Below, one piece after another: positions 27,780 to 37,056 of a stretch of DNA of 64,000 nucleotides. The notes below the pieces were generated by a model. The model saw only the letters and a program-made list of their open reading frames with translations, searched no databases and was not told the DNA's origin. The DNA lies in assembly GCF_002886045.1 (NCBI RefSeq), contig NZ_CP025791.1, forward strand, positions 1,324,001-1,388,000, read 5' to 3'. Source of the DNA: Flavivirga eckloniae. GTDB lineage: Bacteria > Bacteroidota > Bacteroidia > Flavobacteriales > Flavobacteriaceae. The position numbers and the translations under genes were made by a program. Each line of letters opens with the position of its first letter. The stretch's first letter is position 1.

Positions 27780-27831
27780 TTTTTGACTTTAAATTTTAGA
27801 TTGCTTGGTTTATAGGTATTCAATTTTGTTA

Positions 27832-27851
27832 CACAGAGACTCACTAAGATT
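27832..27851. repeat. Dispersed 20-bp intergenic repeat, copy 2
   Basis: CACAGAGACTCACTAAGATT matches the copy at 1796-1815 at 17 of 20 positions. ACTGAATAC follows at 27884, as it follows the first copy. Confidence 0.6.
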
Positions 27852-27903
27852 CGCAAAGAAAAGCTACGATAAATACACTGCCTACTGAATACTACCCAAC
27901 TAG

Positions 27904-28680
27904 TTACTCCAATTTATTATTAAAACTTCTAAGTTTAATGCTTGTTAGTACTTTTTTAGTATACAAAGGAAAATCAGCATTTAACAACCATCCAAAATAT
28001 CCTGGTTCTTTTTCTAACACCTCTGTTACCAGTTTTCCTTTATGTTTTCCGAAAGAAAAACATTCCACTCCATCTTTATTGTACGCAATAAAACCGGCAA
28101 AATCTGCAAACTTTTTTCTCGAACTAAACTCTGCCAAGAACTTAGTATTGTTTTCTATCTCTTCATATTTAGCAATTTGCGCTTTTAAGACCTCGTAAGT
28201 TGCGTTAGTATCTGCTTCTGCACTATGTGCTCCATCAAGATTTTTATCACAATAAAATTTATATGCGGCACTTAATGTACGTTGCTCCATTTTATGAAAA
28301 ATAGTTTGTACATCTACTGCTAAACGGTTCTTCATATCAAAATCCATATCTGCACGCAACATTTCTTCTGCTAATAGAGGAATATCAAATCTGTTAGAGT
28401 TAAATCCACCTAAATCCGAATCTTTAACCATATTATGAATCTCTTTGGCTAATTCCTTAAACGTTGGCTCGTTTGCAACTTTCTCATTGGTAATACCATG
28501 AATTTCGGTAACTTCTTTTGGTATGTCCATTTCTGGATTTACCAACCATGTTTTATTAACTTCTTTTCCATCAGGAAAAACTTTAAGGATAGAAATTTCT
28601 ACAATACGATCTTTGGATATGTTCACCCCTGTTGTTTCTAGATCGAAAAAACAAATAGGTCTTGTGAGATTTAGTTGCAT
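27904..28680 (-). CDS. 3'-5' exonuclease of the DnaQ/DEDDh superfamily
   Basis: A 258-residue protein with the DEDDh motifs in order: ExoI FFDLETTGV, the HGIT segment, ExoII FNSNRFDIPLL, and ExoIII HSAEADTNAT. The core matches the proofreading-type (DNA polymerase III epsilon-like) fold. A C-terminal block (FSFGKHKGKLVTEVLEKE, then PGYFGWLLNADFP) is the putative quorum-sensing-regulated/DUF3820-type domain often fused to these nucleases. It stands alone, so it is more likely a repair or RNA-processing nuclease than the replicative epsilon subunit, but this is inference. Confidence 0.9.
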   Translation of the reverse strand: MQLNLTRPICFFDLETTGVNISKDRIVEISILKVFPDGKEVNKTWLVNPEMDIPKEVTEIHGITNEKVANEPTFKELAKEIHNMVKDSDLGGFNSNRFDIPLLAEEMLRADMDFDMKNRLAVDVQTIFHKMEQRTLSAAYKFYCDKNLDGAHSAEADTNATYEVLKAQIAKYEEIENNTKFLAEFSSRKKFADFAGFIAYNKDGVECFSFGKHKGKLVTEVLEKEPGYFGWLLNADFPLYTKKVLTSIKLRSFNNKLE

Positions 28681-28737
28681 TTAATTTTGTTTTTCTAAAG
28701 TTGTAAAGATACTAAATTGCAAAAGTGTAGGAATAAA

Positions 28738-28764
28738 AAACCCAACTGTTTTATAGTTGGGTTT
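28738..28764 (-). terminator. Terminator after the E2 gene
   Basis: Stem AAACCCAACT/AGTTGGGTTT with a 7-nt loop and T run on the minus strand. It lies 24 bp beyond the E2 stop. Confidence 0.85.
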
Positions 28765-28787
28765 AAAATATATATGTTTAAAAAGAA

Positions 28788-30113
28788 TTATATCTCTCTA
28801 TCGCTATCCCAAGCTTCCAGATAATCTTTTACAGCTTTTACAAACTGTCCGCCAAGTGCGCCATTAACCACACGGTGGTCGTAAGAATGAGATAAGAACA
28901 TTTTATAACGAATTCCTATAAAGTCGCCTTCTGGAGTCTCGATAACCGCTGGTACTTTTCTAATAGCTCCAAGCGCCAATATACCAACTTGTGGTTGGTT
29001 TATTATTGGGGTGCCCATAATACTACCAAATGTTCCCACATTGGTTACGGTATATGTACCGCCTTGTATATCGTCTGGTTTTAATTTATTTATTCGTGCT
29101 CTATTAGCCAAATCATTAACTTGCTTTGTCATACCAACTAAGTTAAGTTGATCGGCATTTTTAATAACTGGCACTATTAGATTACCATCTGGCAAAGCTG
29201 CCGCCATACCTAAATTAATGTTTCTCTTTTTTATTATGGTATCTCCTTGAAGCGAAATATTCATCATAGGAAATTCACGAAGCGCTTTGGCTACGGCTTC
29301 CATAAAAATTGGTGTAAAAGTTAAATTCTCTCCTTCACGTTTCATGAAACCGTCTTTTACTTTCTTTCTCCAATTCCATATTTTAGTAACATCGGCTTCG
29401 ATAAAACTTTGTACATGAGCAGATGTTTGAACAGATTCAACCATATGATGTGCAATAAGCTTGCCCATCCTACTCATTTCTATTATCTCATCTTCTCCAC
29501 TAGAAACTACTGGTGCAACCTCAACTTTTTGTATTTGTACAGGCTTAGATTGAGCCACAGGTGCTTCAACTTTTTGAACTACAGGTTCTTGATTATTCCC
29601 GCCTACTCTATTTTCTATGTAGCCAAGAATATCATTTTTGGTAACGCGTCCATCTTTTCCACTACCGGAAATGGTATCCAACTCTTGTTGGCTAATCCCT
29701 TCTTCTTTTGCTATATTTTTAACTAACGGAGAATAAAAACGTTCTCCATTCGAAACTATAGATTCAACCGTTTTTTTAGCTATTGCTATAGTTTCCGTTA
29801 CATGCTCAACAGCTTTTTCTTCCTCTTGTGTTTCTTCTTCGTCTGGAGCAGCAGATTCTACATCTTCATCACCTTCTATCTCTATAACGGCAATCACTTG
29901 CCCTACTTGAACAACATCGTCTACTTCAAAAAACTTTTCTACTAAAACGCCATCGACCTCGCTAGGCACTTCACTATCAACCTTATCTGTTGCTATTTCT
30001 AAAACAGGCTCATCCAGTTCAATAGTATCTCCTACCTCCTTTAACCAAGATGTTATTGTTGCTTCTGCAACACTCTCTCCCATTTTCGGTAATTTAAGCT
30101 CAAACTTTGCCAT
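28788..30113 (-). CDS. 2-oxo acid dehydrogenase complex E2 (dihydrolipoamide acyltransferase)
   Basis: Three domains in 441 residues. The lipoyl domain (1-78) has the lipoylated lysine in EIATDKVDSEVP. A peripheral subunit-binding domain (about 130-170) has FYSPLVKNIAKEEG. The catalytic domain (about 210-438) ends SHSYDHRVVNGALGGQF. In the usual active-site motif HxxxDG the aspartate is asparagine here (HRVVNG). A long acidic linker (DEDVESAAPDEEETQEEEK) follows the lipoyl domain. It is probably the E2 of a branched-chain or pyruvate-type complex. E1 and E3 are not nearby, so the substrate is open. Confidence 0.92.
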   Translation of the reverse strand: MAKFELKLPKMGESVAEATITSWLKEVGDTIELDEPVLEIATDKVDSEVPSEVDGVLVEKFFEVDDVVQVGQVIAVIEIEGDEDVESAAPDEEETQEEEKAVEHVTETIAIAKKTVESIVSNGERFYSPLVKNIAKEEGISQQELDTISGSGKDGRVTKNDILGYIENRVGGNNQEPVVQKVEAPVAQSKPVQIQKVEVAPVVSSGEDEIIEMSRMGKLIAHHMVESVQTSAHVQSFIEADVTKIWNWRKKVKDGFMKREGENLTFTPIFMEAVAKALREFPMMNISLQGDTIIKKRNINLGMAAALPDGNLIVPVIKNADQLNLVGMTKQVNDLANRARINKLKPDDIQGGTYTVTNVGTFGSIMGTPIINQPQVGILALGAIRKVPAVIETPEGDFIGIRYKMFLSHSYDHRVVNGALGGQFVKAVKDYLEAWDSDREI

Positions 30114-30250
30114 ATTAATAACGTAATGCTTGTTTTTTTAATTTCGTTTGCAAAATTAATAAAAAAAGCGCTTTTATTTTTAATTATCTTTATTAAATAG
30201 TGTTTTTTTAACCACTACTTAAAATTTTGTTTTCGGTAAAGTTAAAACCT

Positions 30251-30859
30251 TTAGCTTATTACTTCAAAAGAAATTGAATTTTGTTTTAGTTCTTCTTGTA
30301 ATTCTACATTAGGGTTTACAAGAATATTATTTGCCGCTATTTTTATAAGTGGTAAATCATCTATGTGATCGGTAATAAAGGTATCAACTTTATGAACGCC
30401 TTGATTTTCTAAGTATTTTAAAACGTTTTCTTTTTTATTGGTTTTACTGTTTTCAAAAGCTTGGTTAAACTTTGTGTTTTTAATATCTGTCCCCAAACAA
30501 ACTAAACCTTCATTTTTTGCTATAATATTCGCGTAACACGATGGTGCCGCTGTTGCCAATATTTTAATATCAAAAATAGGATCTTGAAGTTGTGGAATAA
30601 ATCGTTTTTTAGGCGAAATGGAGTTTACAAAAGCGTTGTAATCGATATCGTTTCTATTTTTGAGTAGCCTTAATATCTTATATTTCATTTTTGCATGCGA
30701 TGCATATAATCTGGTAATTATTGCAAAACTCAATTTAACGAGTAAGACTATTTTAAAATGCTGTATACAGAACCCAATGAGGTATTTTATAAAGAAATGA
30801 AACGTATTTATTGTAAATAACGTTCCATCTAAATCAATAACCAGAGCTCTTTTTTTCAA
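30251..30859 (-). CDS. HAD superfamily hydrolase
   Basis: A 202-residue protein with HAD motif I DLDGTLF, motif II LATAAPS and motif IV ITDHIDDLPL. A hydrophobic helix follows motif I (FFIKYLIGFCIQHF), as in subclass I phosphoserine-phosphatase-like members. It overlaps the 3' end of the phosphoribosyltransferase gene by 26 bp, which suggests coupled translation and a shared pathway, perhaps nucleotide or sugar-phosphate metabolism. The substrate is unknown. Confidence 0.85.
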   Translation of the reverse strand: MKKRALVIDLDGTLFTINTFHFFIKYLIGFCIQHFKIVLLVKLSFAIITRLYASHAKMKYKILRLLKNRNDIDYNAFVNSISPKKRFIPQLQDPIFDIKILATAAPSCYANIIAKNEGLVCLGTDIKNTKFNQAFENSKTNKKENVLKYLENQGVHKVDTFITDHIDDLPLIKIAANNILVNPNVELQEELKQNSISFEVIS

Positions 30860-31439
30860 AATCTTTTTCTTTATAGTCTTTGGACCAAGGATATCTTACC
30901 AACCTTTTTGTAAACAAATAATAGTCTGGAGTTACAATAGAATTCTCTAAGGTCCATGAAATGACAGCTGTTTTTATTTTTGCTTTCGGAAATTCTTTAG
31001 CTAAATGACTCTTAACAATAAACATCGTTTTTCCTGTATCGATAGCATCATCGATTACAAGAATATTATTAATGGTTTTTCCTGAACTTGAATTAAATTT
31101 AAAATCGATACCACAGTTGGACAGATACTCTAAATTTAAGGTATTAACTAGTTTTCTTGCTTTATTGGATTCATAGTTTCTTAGCCAATTCGTAATACTA
31201 TATGGTAAAGATTTCAGTATAGACCTAATGAGATAATTATTTTTAAACTTATTATCTCTTTGAAGTTTTATTGATTCAAACTGCACATTTTCAAATCTTT
31301 TCTCGCCTTTAATTTTGTTAACAACATGACCTCCACCATTCAGTATACCTACAATGATATCTGGGTTAAAATCTATTTTAGAGACCAATTCGGTACTCTT
31401 TTTAGAAAAAGCATCTTTATTTAATGTTGTTACTTCCAA
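30834..31439 (-). CDS. Phosphoribosyltransferase domain protein
   Basis: A 201-residue type I PRTase-like protein. The PRPP-binding loop is ILVIDDAIDTGKTM. The N-terminal DIIVGILNGGGHV is the usual PRTase strand and loop. A lysine/arginine-rich insertion (SLPYSITNWLRNYESNKARK) separates them. Enzymes of this kind salvage purines or pyrimidines, and some are regulators. It begins immediately after recR and overlaps the HAD gene, forming a tight recR-PRTase-HAD unit. Confidence 0.85.
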   Translation of the reverse strand: MEVTTLNKDAFSKKSTELVSKIDFNPDIIVGILNGGGHVVNKIKGEKRFENVQFESIKLQRDNKFKNNYLIRSILKSLPYSITNWLRNYESNKARKLVNTLNLEYLSNCGIDFKFNSSSGKTINNILVIDDAIDTGKTMFIVKSHLAKEFPKAKIKTAVISWTLENSIVTPDYYLFTKRLVRYPWSKDYKEKDFEKKSSGY

Positions 31440-32057
31440 TTAGTGTTTTAAGGAGTTTTCAAACGGAATTCTATTTACTATGCTTCTACCCAAAGTAATT
31501 TCATCGGCATACTCCAGCTCATCACCAACAGATATCCCCCTTGCAATTGTAGATGTTAAAATTTCGTATTCTTTTATTTGTTTATATATATAAAAATTGG
31601 TGGTGTCCCCTTCCATCGTCGAGCTCAACGCAAAGATCAGTTCTTTTATTGTACCCTCTTTAACTTTTTTTACCAATGACTCTATATTTAGGTCATGCGG
31701 TCCTATGCCATCCATAGGAGAGATTTTGCCTCCCAGTACATGGTATAGCCCTTTAAATGAGCTCGTATTTTCTATTGCCATGACATCTTTAATATCCTCT
31801 ACAACACATATAACCCCTAAATCTCTATTTGGGGTGGTACAAATCTCACAAAGATCTTGATCACTTATATTATGGCACGATTTACAAAATTTAACTTCGT
31901 TGCGCACAGCTTGTAAAGCTTCAGAAAGCATTAAGGTTTGCTCTTTTGGCTGCCTTAACATGTGTAATACCAAGCGTAGGGCCGTTCGCTTACCAATGCC
32001 TGGCAATTGCGACATCTCGTTAACTGCCCGTTCCAAAAGTTTAGAAGAATATTCCAT
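31440..32057 (-). CDS. recR: Recombination mediator RecR
   Basis: A 205-residue RecR, part of the RecFOR path that loads RecA on gapped DNA. The N-terminal helix-hairpin-helix is [15 protein letters not shown]. The four-cysteine zinc finger is [16 protein letters not shown]. The Toprim domain begins [15 protein letters not shown], and the Walker B-like [14 protein letters not shown] follows. The gene heads the recR-PRTase-HAD operon. Confidence 0.96.
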   Translation of the reverse strand: MEYSSKLLERAVNEMSQLPGIGKRTALRLVLHMLRQPKEQTLMLSEALQAVRNEVKFCKSCHNISDQDLCEICTTPNRDLGVICVVEDIKDVMAIENTSSFKGLYHVLGGKISPMDGIGPHDLNIESLVKKVKEGTIKELIFALSSTMEGDTTNFYIYKQIKEYEILTSTIARGISVGDELEYADEITLGRSIVNRIPFENSLKH

Positions 32058-32179
32058 TTTCGCGAAAATAACATTTACACCTGAATTTCACTAATTTAAA
32101 TTAACTCTTTTAAATTACAAACTTCATTTGGAATTTGAGACTTAATATTTGTACTTTCAACACTTAAAATATCTTTTCG

Positions 32180-33643
32180 ATGTCTGCAACACAAATCATG
32201 CTACTTATAGCAGCCTACTTTGGGGTGCTCATTTTTATATCTTATTTAACTAGCAAAGAAGACTCAAATGAAACTTTCTTCAAGGCAAAAAAGCAATCGC
32301 CCTGGTTTGTTGTTGCATTTGGAATGATTGGCGCCTCGCTTTCTGGAGTTACCTTTATTTCTGTTCCAGGTTGGGTTGAAGTTTCCCAGTTTAGCTACAT
32401 GCAGGTAGTTTTTGGATACTTAGCGGGTTACTTTGTTATAGCCTATATATTGCTTCCTATTTATTATAAACTTAATGTAACTTCAATATATCAATATTTA
32501 GAAGGTCGATTTGGAGTAGTGAGTTATAAAACAGGAGCTTTTTTCTTTTTTATATCGAGAGTTTTAGGAGCTTCTTTTCGTTTATACCTAGTTGCCATTG
32601 TGTTGCAAAAATTTGTTTTTGATGCTTATGGCTTCCCTTTTTGGGGTACAGTAACGATTTCAATCTTATTAATATGGCTATATACTTTTAAAGGTGGTAT
32701 TAAAACAATTGTTTGGACGGATACTTTACAGACCTTATTCATGCTTGTTGCTGTGGTTATAGCTATTATTCTTATTACCGATAAATTAGATTGGACGCTT
32801 TCTGAATTTTTAGCTTCCAACGAACTAGCCCAATACAATAAAATCTTTTTCACAGAATCCTTTTTAACAAAAAATCATCTTATAAAATCCTTTCTTGGGG
32901 GGATGTTTATTGCTATTTGTATGACTGGACTAGATCAAGATATGATGCAGAAAAATCTAACTTGTAAAACGCTGAAAGATGCTCAAAAAAATATGGTTTC
33001 TTTTAGTTTGGTTTTAATTGTTGTTAATTTTATTTTCTTGCTACTTGGGGCTCTCCTGTTTATTTATGCCAATAAATTTAACATCGCTACACCCATGTTA
33101 GACGGAAAAGTAAAAACCGATTTACTATTTCCCGAAATAGCCTTAAACGGCGGCTTGAGTATATCGCTCGCCATTGTATTTTTACTGGGCTTAATTGCCG
33201 CTGCTTATAGTAGTGCTGATAGTGCCTTAACATCTTTAACCACATCTTTTTGTGTGGATTTTTTAGGCATAGAAAAAATGGAAGCGTCTAAACAAAAAGG
33301 CTTACGAAAACGCATTCATGTTTTAATGAGTATTATTCTTGTTTTCGTAATTGTGGCTTTTAAGTATATTTTAGACAGCAACGTAATCGATAATCTTTTA
33401 AAAGTGGCTGGTTATACCTACGGCCCGCTACTCGGGCTATTTGCTTTCGGTATTTTCACCAAATTTAAAGTTAAAGATAAATACGTTTGGCTTATCACCA
33501 TTATATCTGTGGTGCTTTCTTATTTAATAGGAAAAATTCCACCAGAACAAATTGGAGGTTACGTAATTGGCTATGAACTTTTAATAATTAACGGGCTTAT
33601 TACGTTTTTAGGTTTAATATTGATTCGTAGCAAGCAAAACTAA
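32180..33643 (+). CDS. Sodium:solute symporter (SSS family)
   Basis: A 487-residue inner-membrane protein with about 13 hydrophobic spans. The SSS signature is seen in [19 protein letters not shown] and in [16 protein letters not shown], whose serines bind sodium. There is no fused kinase domain. Substrates in this family include sugars, amino acids, nucleosides and sialic acid. Nothing in the window fixes it. Its 3' end overlaps the convergent CoA-binding gene by 30 bp. Confidence 0.92.
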   Translation: MSATQIMLLIAAYFGVLIFISYLTSKEDSNETFFKAKKQSPWFVVAFGMIGASLSGVTFISVPGWVEVSQFSYMQVVFGYLAGYFVIAYILLPIYYKLNVTSIYQYLEGRFGVVSYKTGAFFFFISRVLGASFRLYLVAIVLQKFVFDAYGFPFWGTVTISILLIWLYTFKGGIKTIVWTDTLQTLFMLVAVVIAIILITDKLDWTLSEFLASNELAQYNKIFFTESFLTKNHLIKSFLGGMFIAICMTGLDQDMMQKNLTCKTLKDAQKNMVSFSLVLIVVNFIFLLLGALLFIYANKFNIATPMLDGKVKTDLLFPEIALNGGLSISLAIVFLLGLIAAAYSSADSALTSLTTSFCVDFLGIEKMEASKQKGLRKRIHVLMSIILVFVIVAFKYILDSNVIDNLLKVAGYTYGPLLGLFAFGIFTKFKVKDKYVWLITIISVVLSYLIGKIPPEQIGGYVIGYELLIINGLITFLGLILIRSKQN

Positions 33644-33976
33644 AGTACAAGCTACCTCATAAGCAATATCGTTTTCTTTTAAAATTTTATAAAACTCGGA
33701 ATTTTCGGTACCTGGATTAAAAATAACACGTTCAGGTTTTAACGATACTATATAATCGTAATAATCTCTCTGTCTCTTTGGGTTTAGGTATAACGTTACT
33801 GTATGTATGTTTCTATATAATATCAGCTCATTTTCAATCTGTATTCCAGAAACCTCACCTTTTTTCAAACCAAAGGCTACCACCTCAAATTCATTGGCTA
33901 CCAATCGTTGAATGGCATAGTTAGAATATCTATTTCGTTTTAAAGAAGCTCCCAATACTAATGTTTTCTTTTTCAT
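33614..33976 (-). CDS. CoA-binding domain protein
   Basis: A 120-residue Rossmann-type CoA-binding protein (YccU-like). [20 protein letters not shown] is the nucleotide-binding loop. [20 protein letters not shown] is the second conserved block. Stand-alone members bind CoA but have no known enzymatic role. The last 30 bp of coding sequence overlap the end of the symporter gene on the other strand. Confidence 0.88.
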   Translation of the reverse strand: MKKKTLVLGASLKRNRYSNYAIQRLVANEFEVVAFGLKKGEVSGIQIENELILYRNIHTVTLYLNPKRQRDYYDYIVSLKPERVIFNPGTENSEFYKILKENDIAYEVACTLVLLATNQY

Positions 33977-34074
33977 ATGTTAAAAAAATGTTAAGACAAA
34001 GAATAATGGTAACGGATTCCTAGCAAAAGCGTCTACTTATTAATTGCATCATCAATCAAAAAATCAGACTAAAA

Positions 34075-36555
34075 ATGTACAAATTTATTTTTGTGTGTCT
34101 TATATTGTTTACAATATCTGCAAAGGCACATGCAACAGATCCAGAAAAAAATGCTGACAAAACCGGTACCATATCCGGAAAAGTATTAGACGCTAAACTA
34201 AAACAACCCTTACCATACGTTAATATCATTATTAAAAATACTGCTGGTAAAATAATAACCGGAGGCATCTCTACAGATGATGGAACTTTTAAAATTGAAA
34301 AAGTAGCAGAAGGTAAAGTCGTTGTAAGTATTCAATATATAGGATACAAAACGCATAAAAAAGAGGTTACCATAGGCAAAGGTAATTACAGAGTTAATTT
34401 GGGCAACATCCTATTGAAAGAGGAAGCCGAAGGTTTAGATGAAGTTACAGTTATCGCAGAAACCTCATCTATTCAACAAAAAGTAGATCGAAAAATAATA
34501 ACTATAGGTAAAGATCTAGCTGCTACCGGAACAGCTTCGGAACTAATGGTAGGTATTCCATCTGTTAGTGTAGATGCACAATCTGGAGATGTTAGCCTTA
34601 GAGGAAACCAGAATGTAAGGGTTATGGTAGATGGTAAATTATCTAACATTCCAACGGCTCAATTACTAAAACAAATTCCATCTACAGCAATAAAATCTAT
34701 TGAATTAATTACCAACCCTTCTGCAAAATACAACCCAGAAGGTATGAGTGGCATCATTAATATTGTTTTACATAAAAACACCATGGTTGGTTTTAATGGT
34801 GATATTAGCACAACATTGTCTCATGAAGTAGAAGCAAAATTCAACAGTGCTATTAATTTAAATTATCGTACGGGTAAGTTTAACGTATATACTAATTATA
34901 GTAATAATATCGCAAAAAACGTTAACAATGGTCATGTGTTTAGATCTGAAAACAACTCCGATCAGTTTTTTGAGTTTTTAACAAACAGAAAATCGCATTT
35001 ATTTAAAGTAGGTGTAGATATTTACATTAATGACAAAAACACGGTTTCCTTATTCACAAATCAAAATGTTGCAGATAATGGTATAACAAGCAGCACGCAA
35101 GCTTTTTTTAATGACAGTGCGTTTAATCAAAGCCAAAGACTTATTGCAGATGGCGAGAACAACTCGTCGCAATATAATTTTGATTATAAGCTAGATTTTA
35201 AAAAAGAAGGTCATAATATTGAGTTAGAAGTAGATCACAACATCTTTGATGAAGACAACCCTGTTGACTATTTTATCTTTTTAGGGGATCAAAGTAATTA
35301 TAAGGATTTTAACAAAACAGATAGAGTGAGAACTACCGTTAATCTAGACTACGTAAACCCTTTATCGGACTCGTCTAAATTAGAACTTGGACTTCAAGCC
35401 AGATTGTTCAACACCGATATTAATTTTGCTTCAACTGGAGAAACATATAATAACTCCGGTGCTCTGGCACCAACACCTAATACTGTATTCGATTATACCA
35501 GAGATATTTACTCGGCATATGCTACTTTTAGCCAAAAACTTGAGAAGTTGACGTACCAAGTAGGACTAAGAGCCGAAAGTGTTAATGTTGATGCATTAGC
35601 ATTACAAACAGACGTGGTTTCGAACATAACAACTCCTATTGTATTTAATAACGATTATTTTGAAATATACCCTTCTGCTTTCCTAACGTATTCGCCTTCA
35701 GATAAAAATTCGTATCAATTAAGCTATAGTCGTCGTGTAGATCGGCCAGGTATAGGGCAAGTAAACCCTATTAAAGAGTGGAGTACACCGCTGGTTTCTT
35801 CATTTGGTAATCAGGCCTTGGAACCTCAGTTTACAAACTCTATAGAATTAAATTACACAAGAAATTTAAAAGATCGTAAAGGCAGCGTTACTGCTGGAGT
35901 GTTCTATCGTGCAATTTCCGATGAAATTAATAGAGCCTTATTTATTGACAAAAGTGATGTTAGTTCTGGTAGAATTATTTTAACTCACGATAATTTTGAC
36001 GATACTTCTGCCTACGGACTTGAAATATCATCTAACTACCGCCCTACTAAATGGTGGAGCATCAATGGTAGTTTCGACTTTTATTCGCAAACTCAAAAAG
36101 GTATTGCAGAAAGCCTGAATGCTCCAATTGAAACAGCAACCGTAAACAATATTGTGACAGAAATCGAAGAGGTAGATAATGTAGCTTGGAACCTTAAAAT
36201 GTTTAACAATTTTAAGATGAGTAAAAAAATAAGCTTAACAGCTTTCGTATTTTATAGAGGGCAAAATAAAACCATACAGTTTGATATAGATCCGATGTTT
36301 TTTATAAACCTTGGTGCCCGGGTAAGTTTTGCCAAAGGAAAAGGCTCGTTTAATTTAAATTTCAACGATATATTCAATACCATGCATTTTTCTGGAGAAG
36401 GCTCTAAACCTTATAATCAAGACATTTTCTTTAACTGGGAAAGCCATACCGTATCTACAGGTTTAACCTATAGATTTGGTGGTGGAAAATTCCGTGCTAA
36501 ATCACGTAAAAATAGAGATAAGGACGAAAAGTCTGGAAGCGGTGGCTTCCTTTAA
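34075..36555 (+). CDS. Outer-membrane beta-barrel protein with carboxypeptidase-like and plug domains (TonB-dependent receptor-like)
   Basis: 826 residues. The signal peptide (FIFVCLILFTISAKAHA) is followed by a CarboxypepD_reg-like domain at about 30-120 (GTISGKVLDAKLKQPLPYVN). A plug domain follows at about 130-220 (SLRGNQNVRVMVDGKLSN, IKSIELITNPSAKYNPEG). The remainder is the OMP_b-brl_3 barrel (ELNYTRNLKDRKG, GLEISSNYRPTKWW). Proteins of this OMP_b-brl_3 type lack a close relation to SusC. They may be involved in uptake or in outer-membrane assembly. The C-terminal tail is unusually basic (KFRAKSRKNRDKDEKS), extending beyond the last strand. No SusD gene is adjacent. Confidence 0.9.
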   Translation: MYKFIFVCLILFTISAKAHATDPEKNADKTGTISGKVLDAKLKQPLPYVNIIIKNTAGKIITGGISTDDGTFKIEKVAEGKVVVSIQYIGYKTHKKEVTIGKGNYRVNLGNILLKEEAEGLDEVTVIAETSSIQQKVDRKIITIGKDLAATGTASELMVGIPSVSVDAQSGDVSLRGNQNVRVMVDGKLSNIPTAQLLKQIPSTAIKSIELITNPSAKYNPEGMSGIINIVLHKNTMVGFNGDISTTLSHEVEAKFNSAINLNYRTGKFNVYTNYSNNIAKNVNNGHVFRSENNSDQFFEFLTNRKSHLFKVGVDIYINDKNTVSLFTNQNVADNGITSSTQAFFNDSAFNQSQRLIADGENNSSQYNFDYKLDFKKEGHNIELEVDHNIFDEDNPVDYFIFLGDQSNYKDFNKTDRVRTTVNLDYVNPLSDSSKLELGLQARLFNTDINFASTGETYNNSGALAPTPNTVFDYTRDIYSAYATFSQKLEKLTYQVGLRAESVNVDALALQTDVVSNITTPIVFNNDYFEIYPSAFLTYSPSDKNSYQLSYSRRVDRPGIGQVNPIKEWSTPLVSSFGNQALEPQFTNSIELNYTRNLKDRKGSVTAGVFYRAISDEINRALFIDKSDVSSGRIILTHDNFDDTSAYGLEISSNYRPTKWWSINGSFDFYSQTQKGIAESLNAPIETATVNNIVTEIEEVDNVAWNLKMFNNFKMSKKISLTAFVFYRGQNKTIQFDIDPMFFINLGARVSFAKGKGSFNLNFNDIFNTMHFSGEGSKPYNQDIFFNWESHTVSTGLTYRFGGGKFRAKSRKNRDKDEKSGSGGFL

Positions 36556-36616
36556 AAAACATTTAATACCTTGTATATAGTTGATGGTTAGTAAAAAATA
36601 CCTGGTGTTAAATAAG

Positions 36617-36650
36617 ACCCTCAAAGTATCCTACTTTGGGGGTTTGATTT
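36617..36650 (+). terminator. Terminator after the outer-membrane protein gene
   Basis: A 12-bp stem ACCCTCAAAGTA/TACTTTGGGGGT (one T-G pair) and a weak T run. Confidence 0.65.
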
Positions 36651-36811
36651 TATGTAAAACCCTAATTTTCAACATTTTTATTTTTTTATACAATAAAAAG
36701 GGTAGCATTACGTTAAGCGTAATATACAATCTAACCAAACGAAAGAAAATAATTATTTAGAGTTAGTCGTCTACATTATAAAAATTTCGCGTTAAAGATG
36801 TATATTATTAA

Positions 36812-36844
36812 AAAACCCGAAAATGTATATTTTCGGGTTTTTTC
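36812..36844. terminator. Orphan terminator-like hairpin
   Basis: Stem AAAACCCGAAAAT/TATTTTCGGGTTTT-like arms around GTA, with A and T runs on both sides. No gene ends here on either strand. Confidence 0.7.
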
Positions 36845-36970
36845 TTCATTCCTCTTATTATTACTGTTAAAATCAAGTTAAAGTCAAAAATTTGTGCAAT
36901 AATACAGGACTTCTTCCGTCATATATAATAATAGATTTTCACGTTAGTGTTAGTTGAGTTGATTAATAGC

Positions 36971-37005
36971 AAAAAACCCAAAACTTTTTAGTTTTGGGTT
37001 TTTTT
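36971..37005 (-). terminator. Terminator of the fabH-like gene (bidirectional form)
   Basis: Stem AAAACCCAAAACT/AGTTTTGGGTTTT with TTTT loop. It is 52 bp beyond the stop codon of the leftward synthase gene. Confidence 0.85.
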
Positions 37006-37056
37006 ATGTTTTTTAAACTATTATTTAAATATAAAGACCTTTTAAAAGTAAAATTA

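Larger units (their letters stand above)
36556..37056. other. 501-bp gap with three hairpins and no gene
   Basis: No credible open frame on either strand. The gap contains three terminator-like hairpins, each listed separately, spaced about 150-200 bp apart. No clear pair of promoter boxes was found between them. Confidence 0.5.
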
